This document shows positions 26,169-34,021 of a stretch of DNA of 64,000 nucleotides, piece by piece. Position 1 is the stretch's first letter, and each line of letters opens with the position of its first letter. The DNA lies in the NCBI GenBank assembly GCA_010202465.1, contig CP047919.1, positions 434,001 to 498,000 of the forward strand, read 5' to 3'. Origin of the DNA: Candidatus Saccharibacteria bacterium oral taxon 488. Lineage in GTDB: Bacteria > Patescibacteriota > Saccharimonadia > Saccharimonadales > Saccharimonadaceae. The notes beneath the pieces are model-generated. The model was not told where the DNA came from. It worked only from the letters and a program-made list of their open reading frames with translations, and searched no databases. A program made the translations under genes and the position numbers.

Positions 26169-27347
26169 ATGACGAAGCGAAAACTGGTTACAACTAGCAT
26201 AGCAACCCTTATCGTTATCGGCGGCTTGTCGCTTGGCGCACTGCACTTCTTGTCGCAGGTGAATAACTCCCCACCCCAAGCAACAAAATATGCCGATCGG
26301 ACTACATCGCCGGCCGACTCACCAGGTACTAACAATCACTCCCTCGCCGACACCAATTCTACAAGCGATAATCAGCAACCAAGCAAATCTAACCAAAATA
26401 CCGACAATAAACCGACACCAGCCGGACACAATTGGGTGACGCAGACCATGCGTCACAATCACGACCAAGCCCAAGCAGCAAAACAGCAACCTGAACGCCA
26501 GCGTGGCTCTCAGGGCTCGACTCAGCGAACCAATCAGTCACCACGCAACAACTCATCAAACAATAACTCAGGCAATAAAAATTCTGGCTCTCCGAGCCAA
26601 CCACAACCGGTCAAGTCTGATGACTCAGCAAACCATGCAAACCACGACCAGAATCAGGCAGCAATTGACGGCTGGCAGATTGATTACTTTGAAGGCTTTG
26701 ATTCGTCGATCAAGCAAACTAAGTGGGTACAGTACGGCTGGGGTGATCCGGCGGTTGGCCACGGCTGCATGGGCGTGATGTCGCAGCGTAATTCGTTTAC
26801 TCAAGACGGTAAATTGGTCATTCGTACTCAGCACGAGAACGGCCAGTGGAGCACTGGCGGCGCCGGCTCGGGCGATGTATTTACCGCTTCACGTGGTCGC
26901 TGGGAAATTCGTGCCAAATTCCCGAAAGCCAAAGGCGTTGGTTATGCATTCCTTCTCTGGCCAAAGGACGAGGGCTGGCCACCAGAAGTTGACTTTGCCG
27001 AAGGACGCGTCAATGGTCCTCGCATTGAGGCAACGTACCACTGGGATCCGGATAACAAGCAAAAGCAAGCATTCCTTGATAATCACGACATGCATGGCTG
27101 GCACACCTACGGTGTTATCGTTGAGAAAGATTATATGATTTTCACCTTGGATGGCAAAGAATGGGGCCGCATTAATCACCCAGATGTGACCGACAAACAG
27201 ATGTTCCTCGGTGTGCAGGCTGGAGCAATGGATCCAAACGGCATTAATAAACATACCGAAACCGTTGATGGTAGCGTGCCTAATCCACTCACGCCAGCAG
27301 TAGCTGATATCGAAGTTGATTATGTAGCACACTATGTGCGGAAATAG
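26169..27347 (+). CDS. Membrane-anchored glycoside hydrolase family 16 beta-glucanase
   Basis: Secreted or anchored endo-beta-glucanase-like enzyme. Basic residues TKRK precede a hydrophobic segment (residues 8-30) that is a signal anchor. Residues 35-160 are a low-complexity Asn/Gln/Ser/His/Pro linker. The GH16 jelly roll follows from WQIDYFEGFDSSIKQTKWV, with catalytic motif PEVDFAEG (E-V-D-F-A-E, about residues 271-276) matching ExDxxE. Length 392. I start at the ATG at 26169 because of the promoter spacing; an upstream ATG at 26151 lies inside the promoter. Likely target is beta-1,3 or beta-1,3/1,4 glucan outside the cell; this is family inference. Confidence 0.9.
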   Translation: MTKRKLVTTSIATLIVIGGLSLGALHFLSQVNNSPPQATKYADRTTSPADSPGTNNHSLADTNSTSDNQQPSKSNQNTDNKPTPAGHNWVTQTMRHNHDQAQAAKQQPERQRGSQGSTQRTNQSPRNNSSNNNSGNKNSGSPSQPQPVKSDDSANHANHDQNQAAIDGWQIDYFEGFDSSIKQTKWVQYGWGDPAVGHGCMGVMSQRNSFTQDGKLVIRTQHENGQWSTGGAGSGDVFTASRGRWEIRAKFPKAKGVGYAFLLWPKDEGWPPEVDFAEGRVNGPRIEATYHWDPDNKQKQAFLDNHDMHGWHTYGVIVEKDYMIFTLDGKEWGRINHPDVTDKQMFLGVQAGAMDPNGINKHTETVDGSVPNPLTPAVADIEVDYVAHYVRK

Positions 27348-27351
27348 CGAC

Positions 27352-27380
27352 TTGCCAGATAACGGTAACTTTAGTACAAT
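27352..27380 (+). promoter_or_regulatory. Promoter of tRNA-Phe
   Basis: TTGCCA (27352-27357), 17 nt and TACAAT (27375-27380), 16 bp before the tRNA. Confidence 0.65.
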
Positions 27381-27396
27381 GAAATAGCAAGTTTGT

Positions 27397-27472
27397 GGCT
27401 CTTTAGCTCAGTTGGTAGAGCAGAGGCCTGAAGAGCCTTGTGTCCCCAGTTCGAGTCTGGGAGGAGCCACCA
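27397..27472 (+). tRNA. tRNA-Phe (anticodon GAA)
   Basis: A 76-nt tRNA. Acceptor GGCTCTT pairs with AGGAGCC (one G-T pair). The anticodon stem GAGGC/GCCTT holds CTGAAGA, giving GAA. D-loop GG and T-loop TTCGAGT are canonical; CCA is encoded. Confidence 0.95.
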
Positions 27473-27476
27473 AACA

Positions 27477-27505
27477 TTGCATTTTATTCGCGGCTTTGTT
27501 ACAAT
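27477..27505 (+). promoter_or_regulatory. Promoter of tRNA-Gly(GCC)
   Basis: TTGCAT (27477-27482), 17 nt and TACAAT (27500-27505). It shares the -10 hexamer with the tRNA-Phe promoter 125 bp upstream, so each tRNA appears to have its own promoter. Confidence 0.6.
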
Positions 27506-27521
27506 AAACCGTGAACCACAT

Positions 27522-27597
27522 GCGGGTATAGCTCAGTTGTTAGAGCGCTTCCTTGCCATGGAAGAGGCCAGGAGTTAGAGTCTCCTTACCCGCACCA
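27522..27597 (+). tRNA. tRNA-Gly (anticodon GCC) with an altered 19-56 pair
   Basis: A 76-nt tRNA. Acceptor GCGGGTA pairs with TACCCGC; anticodon stem CTTCC/GGAAG holds TTGCCAT, giving GCC, which reads GGC and GGU. The D-loop reads AGTTGTTA where G18-G19 is expected, so position 19 (27540) is T; the T-loop is TTAGAGT, so position 56 (27577) is A. The two changes would replace the normal G19-C56 tertiary pair with U19-A56. All stems are intact and CCA is encoded, so it looks functional. Confidence 0.93.
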
Positions 27598-27619
27598 CAA
27601 TGGAACTTCCTGAGATTTG

Positions 27620-27642
27620 GTCGCCCGAACGGGCGGCTTTTT
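27620..27642 (+). terminator. Intrinsic terminator after the tRNA-Phe/Gly cluster
   Basis: GTCGCCCG-AA-CGGGCGGC forms a tight GC-rich stem followed by TTTTTAT. It separates the tRNAs from the GH13 gene. Confidence 0.85.
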
Positions 27643-27683
27643 ATAATGTTGCAAAGAGTAAACTTGAGTTTATACTGTTTCAT

Positions 27684-27712
27684 TTGCCCAAATCCCCCAT
27701 CTCGCTTATACT
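27684..27712 (+). promoter_or_regulatory. Promoter of the GH13 gene, leaderless arrangement
   Basis: TTGCCC (27684-27689), 17 nt and TATACT (27707-27712), six bases before the ATG at 27719. No Shine-Dalgarno is present. Confidence 0.65.
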
Positions 27713-27718
27713 TAAACT

Positions 27719-29326
27719 ATGAAGACTTGGCACGATGTCGCTTCTCTGTATCAGATTTATCCGCGTAGTTTCCGGGATACTAATGGTGATGGAATTGGCG
27801 ATTTGAATGGCATTACCGAAAAGCTGGATTATTTGGCGTGGCTGGGGGTTGACGCGATTTGGATTTCGCCGTTCTTCGTCTCGCCGATGACCGACTTTGG
27901 CTATGATATTGCTGACTACCGAGCGATCGATCCGACATTTGGCGGGCTAGAGGATTTTCAAAAATTACTAGAAAAAGCCCACACCCTCGACATCAAAGTC
28001 ATGATCGACCTCGTTCCCTGCCACACGTCTGATCAGCATCCGTGGTTTCAGGAAGCGCGGTCATCGCGCGACAATCCCAGGCGTGATTATTATGTCTGGC
28101 GTGATGGGTGGGATGGCAAGGAGCCAAACAATTGGCGAAGTTTATCGGGCGGCAGTTCGTGGGAGTTTGATGAACAGACTGACCAGTTTTATCTCCATTC
28201 GTTCCTGAAAACACAGCCGGATTTGAATTGGGATAATCCTGCGGTTCGTGATGAAATAAAAAATGTAGTGCGATTTTGGTTTAATATGGGCGTGGACGGC
28301 ATGCGAGTTGACGCGATTTGGGGTATTTCTAAAGATCCGGAGTTTGGCAATGATTCGCCAAATCCTGATTTTCACAGCGATCCTGAAGCTTACGGCGCAT
28401 TCATTCACGACCACTGTAAAATGGGGCCGCATTTTCAAGAATATCTGCATGAGCTGGCGTCAGTTTGCGATGAATATGACGATAAGCAGATGGTGTTTGA
28501 ATTTTATCCGGATGAAAAGTTGGGTGATATTTACCAGCAGTACCACAAGGTTCTGACGGCCCACCCGAAGGCGTCGGCATTCTTTATGGAATATCGCCAG
28601 GACGAGTGGCACGCGGAGCATGTTGGACAGAAGATCGAGAATTATCTGCAGGCGGCAGATTCAGCCAAGCCGTTTTTCTGCGTCGGCAATCACGATCAGC
28701 CGCGCATTGCCTCGCGGCTCGGGACAGAGCGAGCGCGGGCCTTGCATTTTCTCAACCTGCTTACGCCGGGCGTCAGCGTGATGTACTACGGTGATGAGAT
28801 TGGCATGACCAATGGCGAATTGACTACTGAGGATATTCAGGATAATTTTAGCCCTGCTCATTCTACTATAGACAGCCGCGACCTGGAGCGCACGCCGATG
28901 CAATGGGATGATACGCAGTTTGCTGGATTCTCAAGCGTACAGCCGTGGCTGCCCGTTCACGCCAACGCGACCAAAACCAATATCCTGACACAGGCCATGC
29001 ACCCTGACTCACTCCTACATCTACACCGACGGCTGCTTCACCTGCGGCGGAGTATGCCAGTATTGCAGCACGGCACGCTTGAAGTGATCAACGCTGGTAA
29101 TGGATTTGTTCTCGGTATCAAACGAGAGCTGGGCAGCGAGCGGGCTTATATTTATATTAACTTCGCTGATGCACCACAACATTTTTTTATCCCAGAACAT
29201 ACCGAGATCATCGCCTCAACCCGCCCTCACCGCTCTATTATCAGAAAAAACGGGCAGCTCACAATTCCTAGTCATTGCGGAATACTGCTACTTCATAAGG
29301 GTAAGTGGCTAAATTCTAGACCATAA
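27719..29326 (+). CDS. Alpha-glucosidase, glycoside hydrolase family 13
   Basis: Cytoplasmic alpha-amylase-superfamily enzyme, most like oligo-1,6-glucosidase/alpha-glucosidase. It starts with WHDVASLYQIYPRSFRDTNGDGIGDLNGI, and the conserved regions follow: DLVPCHTS (region I), GMRVDAI (nucleophile Asp, about residue 199), VFEFYPDE (acid/base Glu region) and VGNHDQPR (stabilising Asp). Length 535 fits the family. No signal peptide. Sucrose, isomaltose or trehalose derivatives are all possible substrates; the sequence alone does not decide. It pairs logically with trehalase at 17632. Confidence 0.92.
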   Translation: MKTWHDVASLYQIYPRSFRDTNGDGIGDLNGITEKLDYLAWLGVDAIWISPFFVSPMTDFGYDIADYRAIDPTFGGLEDFQKLLEKAHTLDIKVMIDLVPCHTSDQHPWFQEARSSRDNPRRDYYVWRDGWDGKEPNNWRSLSGGSSWEFDEQTDQFYLHSFLKTQPDLNWDNPAVRDEIKNVVRFWFNMGVDGMRVDAIWGISKDPEFGNDSPNPDFHSDPEAYGAFIHDHCKMGPHFQEYLHELASVCDEYDDKQMVFEFYPDEKLGDIYQQYHKVLTAHPKASAFFMEYRQDEWHAEHVGQKIENYLQAADSAKPFFCVGNHDQPRIASRLGTERARALHFLNLLTPGVSVMYYGDEIGMTNGELTTEDIQDNFSPAHSTIDSRDLERTPMQWDDTQFAGFSSVQPWLPVHANATKTNILTQAMHPDSLLHLHRRLLHLRRSMPVLQHGTLEVINAGNGFVLGIKRELGSERAYIYINFADAPQHFFIPEHTEIIASTRPHRSIIRKNGQLTIPSHCGILLLHKGKWLNSRP

Positions 29327-29437
29327 GACAGCGCATCTTACATGTACACAGAGACCCTACTTGACAATCACGGCAGAGGTAATGGCCTACAACTTCTTTC
29401 ATGCTTGCAATCTGTAGAGACAGAGGCAATTTGTCAA

Positions 29438-29788
29438 TCACCTACCACGCCACGGCTCACATGCTACGCCGTCACTGTCTCGGTCAAGCTCTTCCCGATA
29501 ACCGGATTCACCTTCCCGTATTGACTCTGCACCATCCTCACAAGCTTCAGAGCAATTAGCATAATACACATCGTCTTCGCTTTCATCTGTATCGCCAGGA
29601 TCGTAATATCTATTACTGGGATTAGTAGTACCCGAAGGACTACTAATCCCACTTTGACTATGGTCTGGTTTCTTACTGCTGGAATCACCATAATGATGAT
29701 TGTGCGCATACGCTACAAGTGCTACTGCTCCCACTATCAGAACAGCAATAAGTACACCAGTAGTCCTATCTTGCATACGTTCACTCAT
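29438..29788 (-). CDS. Membrane-anchored Excalibur-domain protein
   Basis: A 116-residue protein with an N-terminal membrane anchor (TGVLIAVLIVGAVALVAYA, about residues 9-27), a Ser/Gly/Pro-rich linker and a C-terminal Excalibur calcium-binding domain: YYANCSEACEDGAESI, GESGYREELDRDSDGVACE. The DRDSDGVACE loop is the EF-hand-like motif and two Cys probably bridge. I use the ATG at 29788, which overlaps the upstream stop by 8 bp; an ATG at 29800 is an alternative. Such domains sit outside the membrane in Gram-positive-type envelopes. Role unknown. Confidence 0.8.
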   Translation of the reverse strand: MSERMQDRTTGVLIAVLIVGAVALVAYAHNHHYGDSSSKKPDHSQSGISSPSGTTNPSNRYYDPGDTDESEDDVYYANCSEACEDGAESIREGESGYREELDRDSDGVACEPWRGR

Positions 29789-30347
29789 ACAGCCACTCAC
29801 CTACACCCCCATGGTGCGAGCAAGCGCCTCTTCCAGTAGCATATGACCGCCAACCATCACGACAGATCGCTCCGACCCTATGTGTTGCTTGTTGCTGAAT
29901 TGGCTGTGGTGCTGGTTTTGGTGTGCGGACAATGATATGAGCTGTTGGTTGAGCTATGATCTCTACCTTGTCATCATATCCCGATCTACTTGGCTTACAG
30001 ATCTTTTTGCTTCCAGCTACACCCTGCTGTTTGACTGTTTCTGTATAACCATATTGACCCGCTTCACCCTCATACTGTGTTTCAAACGGTATTTCTTCAG
30101 TTCTACAGTTTGAATAAGTTACGGACTGTACAGCTGGTGCTGTAGGTTGCTGTTGCTGACCGTTACCCATTGCTCCAGCGATGCCAGCCAATGCAGCAAC
30201 ACCAATAGCGGCGCCGATGACGCCTTTAACGGCTTGTGGTTTTTCCCATCTTAGTAAAGACTCCCTATTTATTACTAAAGTACTTTTAGCATACACCACA
30301 AACCCCAAATCTCCAAATTGTGAAATTACTATTAAAAACGGGTACAT
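29781..30347 (-). CDS. Exported protein with G5-like region and C-terminal DUF3761-like domain
   Basis: A 188-residue protein. A glycine/alanine hydrophobic segment (VIGAAIGVAALAGIAGAMG, residues 43-61) is the likely membrane anchor or signal. Next comes a G5-like stretch EEIPFETQYEGEAGQYGYTE...GVAGSKKICK. The end CRDGWRSYATGRGACSHHGGVGEW matches the DUF3761 pattern (C-x-DG...GACSxHGGV). The true start may be later than 30347, since residues 1-40 look unusual and no Shine-Dalgarno is seen. It is translationally coupled to the Excalibur gene; both are probably cell-surface proteins. Confidence 0.7.
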   Translation of the reverse strand: MYPFLIVISQFGDLGFVVYAKSTLVINRESLLRWEKPQAVKGVIGAAIGVAALAGIAGAMGNGQQQQPTAPAVQSVTYSNCRTEEIPFETQYEGEAGQYGYTETVKQQGVAGSKKICKPSRSGYDDKVEIIAQPTAHIIVRTPKPAPQPIQQQATHRVGAICRDGWRSYATGRGACSHHGGVGEWLYE

Positions 30348-30529
30348 TCTCGCTATCTATCTGGTCAATTATTATTTTAGTAGTGTACGCTCAGTATTAT
30401 GGACCATTCTTACACTAATATATTCTCACTAAAATATGCACTTGGAGGTTATTGTCGTCTTTGTGACCAGTGTAGTTATTCTGTCTACAAGAGGTTATCA
30501 ATGTCATATTGCTAACCTCTTCAAACAGA
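30348..30529. other. Intergenic stretch with a 9-bp inverted repeat, no convincing gene
   Basis: AT-rich sequence with AAGAGGTTA (30489-30497) and TAACCTCTT (30513-30521) forming a perfect 9-bp stem with a 15-nt loop, directly before a strong terminator. A short + strand RNA is possible. A frame from 30436 runs through the terminator and is not credible. Confidence 0.35.
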
Positions 30530-30565
30530 AAAACCCGCTGGCTATCTACTTCCAGCGGGTTTTTC
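30530..30565 (+). terminator. Strong bidirectional terminator
   Basis: AAAACCCGCTGG and CCAGCGGGTTTT form a 12-bp stem around a 10-nt loop, with A and T runs on both sides, so it can work in both directions. Confidence 0.85.
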
Positions 30566-30573
30566 TATACATC

Positions 30574-30600
30574 AAAAAACGTCCTGACAACTATCAGGAC
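30574..30600 (-). terminator. Terminator of the tyrS-recG-rsmD operon
   Basis: GTCCTGA and TCAGGAC form a 7-bp stem; on the reverse strand it is followed by GTTTTTTG, just after the rsmD stop. Confidence 0.75.
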
Positions 30601-30614
30601 ATTTTACCAGAAAC

Positions 30615-31160
30615 TTATTTCAATCGTAGGAACCGGGTGAGGTGCGCACCCCCATAACTACGATTGTCCACCACAACAATTCCGTTCTGAATTGGCACCT
30701 CACCTATTCCTGAGTGTGATAATATCATATGTCCACCCGGTTTGAGAAGTCCCATCAGTCGTGAGACTGTGGAAAACTGCGGGTTGTGGTATGGTGGATC
30801 GGCAAAAATAAGATCAAACTCCTCTGTTACGCTCATGCTTTCCAGCCAATTTGATACCGTTGTTTTTATTACAATAGTATTTTCGTTGATGCCCACGGTA
30901 CTGATATTTTCGGCAATGACCCGCTGGGCAACTCGATCTCGCTCCACGAAAACTACCGACTCAGCGCCGCGGCTGAGCGCCTCCAAACCAATCGCACCGG
31001 AGCCAGCAAAAGCATCCAACACCCGCGCGCCGCAAACCATTTCACCCAATGAATTAAACATTGCTAAGCGCACCCGCTCACCCATGGGATGCGTCGTCGA
31101 GCCTGGCGGCGCCTGGATAAATCGTCCGCCAAATTTACCAGCGATGAGTTTAACGCGCAC
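30615..31160 (-). CDS. rsmD: 16S rRNA (guanine-966-N2)-methyltransferase
   Basis: SAM-dependent methyltransferase that modifies 16S rRNA in the assembled 30S subunit. The SAM site is VLDAFAGSGAIGLEALSRGA (about residues 46-65) and the catalytic motif is DLIFADPPYHNP. The N-terminal KLIAGKFGGRFIQAP and PMGERVRLAMFNSL are typical RsmD features. I start at the GTG at 31160, which has GAGGAAC just upstream and overlaps the end of the preceding gene by 11 bp; the ATG at 31187 would add a non-conserved tail. Length 181. Last gene of the tyrS operon. Confidence 0.92.
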   Translation of the reverse strand: MRVKLIAGKFGGRFIQAPPGSTTHPMGERVRLAMFNSLGEMVCGARVLDAFAGSGAIGLEALSRGAESVVFVERDRVAQRVIAENISTVGINENTIVIKTTVSNWLESMSVTEEFDLIFADPPYHNPQFSTVSRLMGLLKPGGHMILSHSGIGEVPIQNGIVVVDNRSYGGAHLTRFLRLK

Positions 31161-31968
31161 GCTGTTCCTCGGCCAGCCACACTGCACTCAGCCAGCCCAG
31201 CACCACTGCACGAATAATCAGCGGCATCAGTTGACGGTTGGTCTGTCGCGCTAGCTCCGTCGTCCAGCCAGTCTTGGCAAACTTTTCATACATGGCCATA
31301 TCCGCCACCTCATGAACGCAGCCGAGATAAAACGCCCGAAAGCCCGCTTGTCGCACTTCCTCAATGTCGCGCTGCCGCGGCAGGCCAGCGGCAAACCGTT
31401 GGTAGGCTACTACGCTGGCGACACCCGCCTCGAACGCCAGATGCATAGTCATCACGCCCTTTGCACCCCAAAATTCCCAGTTATTGCGCAGGGTTTTTAG
31501 CACCGTTTCGCCCGGCATGAGGCTCTTTTTGATCAGCGAGTTACGGGTCTCCATACCTTCACCGCGCAGCTGGGCCAATTTCTCCTCCAGCGGAAAATGA
31601 TGCGGTGGCGTCAAGCCATCGGTGATGGCGTGCGCCATCCATGCTGCCTCAAATGCTGCTCGCTCACAGTTATCAGCACTGAGCGCCGCTGCCAGATTAG
31701 TGATGTGTTGATCAACCATCTCGAGGAGCGCCACGTCATTCGGATCATGCGGGTCAATGAAGTGCCACGGCTCATCAACGGCCGGACTTTTCCGCTTGAT
31801 ACCATCAGGGCCATTATTACCCTCGAAATGCAAAATCTCCTTACTCGACGGAAAGTTGCACCACGATGGCAACAGCTGCACGATGTGCCGCCGCGCGACC
31901 CGATCAATTTTTTGATGAACACCCATCAGATTGCCTGATTTGGTGTGAAATGTGGTTCCTGAATACAT
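31150..31968 (-). CDS. Alpha-helical protein resembling zinc-dependent phospholipase C / S1-P1 hydrolases
   Basis: A 272-residue mostly helical protein. Spaced His/Asp residues suggest a multi-zinc site: GVHQKIDRVARRH near the N terminus, FEGNNGPDG, DEPWHFIDPHD (about 67-77) and AHAITDGLTPPHHFP (about 111-125). The order resembles the alpha-toxin/PLC fold, where H..H, D and HxxxD...PxH ligands bind zinc, but identity is weak and catalysis is unproven. There is no clear signal peptide. The start may instead be the ATG at 31926. It lies between recG and rsmD in one operon. Confidence 0.7.
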   Translation of the reverse strand: MYSGTTFHTKSGNLMGVHQKIDRVARRHIVQLLPSWCNFPSSKEILHFEGNNGPDGIKRKSPAVDEPWHFIDPHDPNDVALLEMVDQHITNLAAALSADNCERAAFEAAWMAHAITDGLTPPHHFPLEEKLAQLRGEGMETRNSLIKKSLMPGETVLKTLRNNWEFWGAKGVMTMHLAFEAGVASVVAYQRFAAGLPRQRDIEEVRQAGFRAFYLGCVHEVADMAMYEKFAKTGWTTELARQTNRQLMPLIIRAVVLGWLSAVWLAEEQRAR

Positions 31969-31978
31969 ACTTATCTCA

Positions 31979-34021
31979 CTAATTTAGCGTCGTTAATCGC
32001 TGATAGCGACTGACGGCACGCGCCAGATGGTTATATTGTAGCAAATCCTGTCCCTCTTTGACAAAGCGCTCGGCCTCCATCTGTGCACGGGCAATCAGCG
32101 GTGTGTCGCTCAGCGAGGCAATTTTTAGGTTCAATGCGCCATGCTGCGCTCGTCCGTAAATCTCGCCAGGGCCGCGTAGTTTCAAGTCAACTTCCGCCAG
32201 ATAAAAGCCGTCTTGTGACTTCTCAATTTCCCTGAGGCGCTGACTTGGCTTGTCATGGCTCGACAGCATCAAATGGCAAAAACTCTGGTGCTGGCCGCGC
32301 CCAACCCGCCCGCGCAGCTGATGAAGCTGACTGAGCCCAAAGTGATCGGCATTTTCGATGAGCATGACCGTAGCGTTCGGCACGTTGACGCCAACTTCCA
32401 CGACTGTGGTACTCACCAGCATATCCAGCTCGCCGTCGGCGAACTGCTGCATGACCGTCGCTTTTTCCTCCGGTGGCAATTTACCGTGTAGCAGCCCAAC
32501 ATGGCGATGACGAAACATCGTTTTTGCTAATTTGTGATATTCCGCCTCGACCGATTTTTTGTCATTGTCGGGATTATCGTCGATCAACGGGCAGATGACA
32601 TAGGCTTGGCGACCTTTGGCAATTTCTGCATCAATAGTTTCGTAGAGTTTTGGCGCTGAAGCTGGCGACCAAATTTTCGTTTCAATCGGCTGGCGCCCAG
32701 CTGGCAGCTCGTCCAAAATCGAGATATCCAGTTCACCATACAACGTCAGCGCCAAGCTCCGCGGGATCGGCGTAGCGGTCATGCTGAGGAGATGCGGCAT
32801 GTAGTCTGCCTTTTGCAGTAAGGCCTGCCGCTGCTTGACGCCAAACCGATGCTGCTCGTCAATTACCACAAATCCCAATTTATGGTACGCCACTTTTTCC
32901 TGAATTAGCGCGTGTGTGCCGACCACCACGTTGATGTTGCCATTCGCTAAATTATCCAGCAGTTGCCGCCGCGCTGCACCTTTGACGTGTCCCGTCAGCA
33001 GCGCCACCGATACACCAAACGGCGACAATAATTCATCCAGCGTTTTGGCGTGCTGAGCCGCCAAAATCTCCGTCGGTGCCATGATGGCCGTCTGAAAACC
33101 AGCCTGCGCCACCTCAGCCGCCACCAGCCCAGCGACCGCTGTTTTACCCGAGCCGACATCACCCTGCAACAAGCGGTTCATCGGATGTTCGGACTCCAAA
33201 TCTTGCAAAATCTGCCAGGCGGCGCGGCGCTGCGCGTTGGTCAGGGGAAATGGTAATTGCTCAACAAATTGCTTGACGACCGGCTGATTGAACGGGATGC
33301 GCCAGCCAGTCAACTTGGTTTGCTCCTGTTTATTTAACTGCGCTGCCAAGATCATTTCAAAGAGTTCTTCAAACGCCAGCCGCTCACGACCGCGGGTAAT
33401 CTCCTGATGATTGTTTGGCGCATGGAGGAACTTAACAGCTTCCGCACGGCTGACTAATTTTTGCCGCCGGACGATGTACTCCGGCAGCGTCTCGGGCAAA
33501 AATTCCATGATAGGACGCAGATGTTTCAGCACATCCTGCACGGTTTTAGGGCGGAGATTTTTGATGGATTTATAGACCGGATGAATACCCGACGCGTGCT
33601 GGGCGTCGGATGTATCGGTTTGTTTGGCGAGTTCAACAGAGGGATTGCTGATCTGATAGCTGTTATACTGCATGCCAAATTGGCCGGAGAACATAAACCC
33701 AGTGTCGGATCTCAGCTGCGATTCGCGGTAGGGCTGATTGAACCAAACGGCCTTGACCTTGCCAGAATCATCCGCTAGCACCGCCGTGGTGATCCTCAGA
33801 CCCCGGCGAGCAATCCGCGTGGAAATCGACTCGCAGCGCGCCCGCACCGTCACCTTGCCTGGCTGAAGATCAGCGATATTGACCGCCGCCGAATAATCAT
33901 CGTACGCCCGCGGCAAAAAATCTAGGGCATCCGCCACCGTCTCTAGACCCGCCGCCGCCAGCGCCTGGGCGGTTTTGGGACCGACGCCTTTGATGTGTGC
34001 GAGGGGGGTGGTTAGTTTCAT
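31979..34021 (-). CDS. recG: ATP-dependent DNA helicase RecG
   Basis: Branch-migrating helicase for stalled forks and Holliday junctions. The N-terminal wedge includes IKGVGPKTAQALAAAG and an OB fold; helicase motifs are LLQGDVGSGKTAVAG (I), APTEILAAQH (Ia), VVIDEQHRFGVKQRQALL (II, DEQH), SMTATPIPRSLALTLYGE (III) and LHQLRGRVGRGQHQSFC (VI). Length 680 is normal. The ATG directly follows the stop of the HAD gene, so translation is coupled in the tyrS-HAD-recG-31968-rsmD operon. Confidence 0.96.
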   Translation of the reverse strand: MKLTTPLAHIKGVGPKTAQALAAAGLETVADALDFLPRAYDDYSAAVNIADLQPGKVTVRARCESISTRIARRGLRITTAVLADDSGKVKAVWFNQPYRESQLRSDTGFMFSGQFGMQYNSYQISNPSVELAKQTDTSDAQHASGIHPVYKSIKNLRPKTVQDVLKHLRPIMEFLPETLPEYIVRRQKLVSRAEAVKFLHAPNNHQEITRGRERLAFEELFEMILAAQLNKQEQTKLTGWRIPFNQPVVKQFVEQLPFPLTNAQRRAAWQILQDLESEHPMNRLLQGDVGSGKTAVAGLVAAEVAQAGFQTAIMAPTEILAAQHAKTLDELLSPFGVSVALLTGHVKGAARRQLLDNLANGNINVVVGTHALIQEKVAYHKLGFVVIDEQHRFGVKQRQALLQKADYMPHLLSMTATPIPRSLALTLYGELDISILDELPAGRQPIETKIWSPASAPKLYETIDAEIAKGRQAYVICPLIDDNPDNDKKSVEAEYHKLAKTMFRHRHVGLLHGKLPPEEKATVMQQFADGELDMLVSTTVVEVGVNVPNATVMLIENADHFGLSQLHQLRGRVGRGQHQSFCHLMLSSHDKPSQRLREIEKSQDGFYLAEVDLKLRGPGEIYGRAQHGALNLKIASLSDTPLIARAQMEAERFVKEGQDLLQYNHLARAVSRYQRLTTLN

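Noticed and set aside
30436..30657. A 73-residue + strand frame
   Set aside because: It runs straight through a strong terminator and overlaps rsmD; composition is not convincing.
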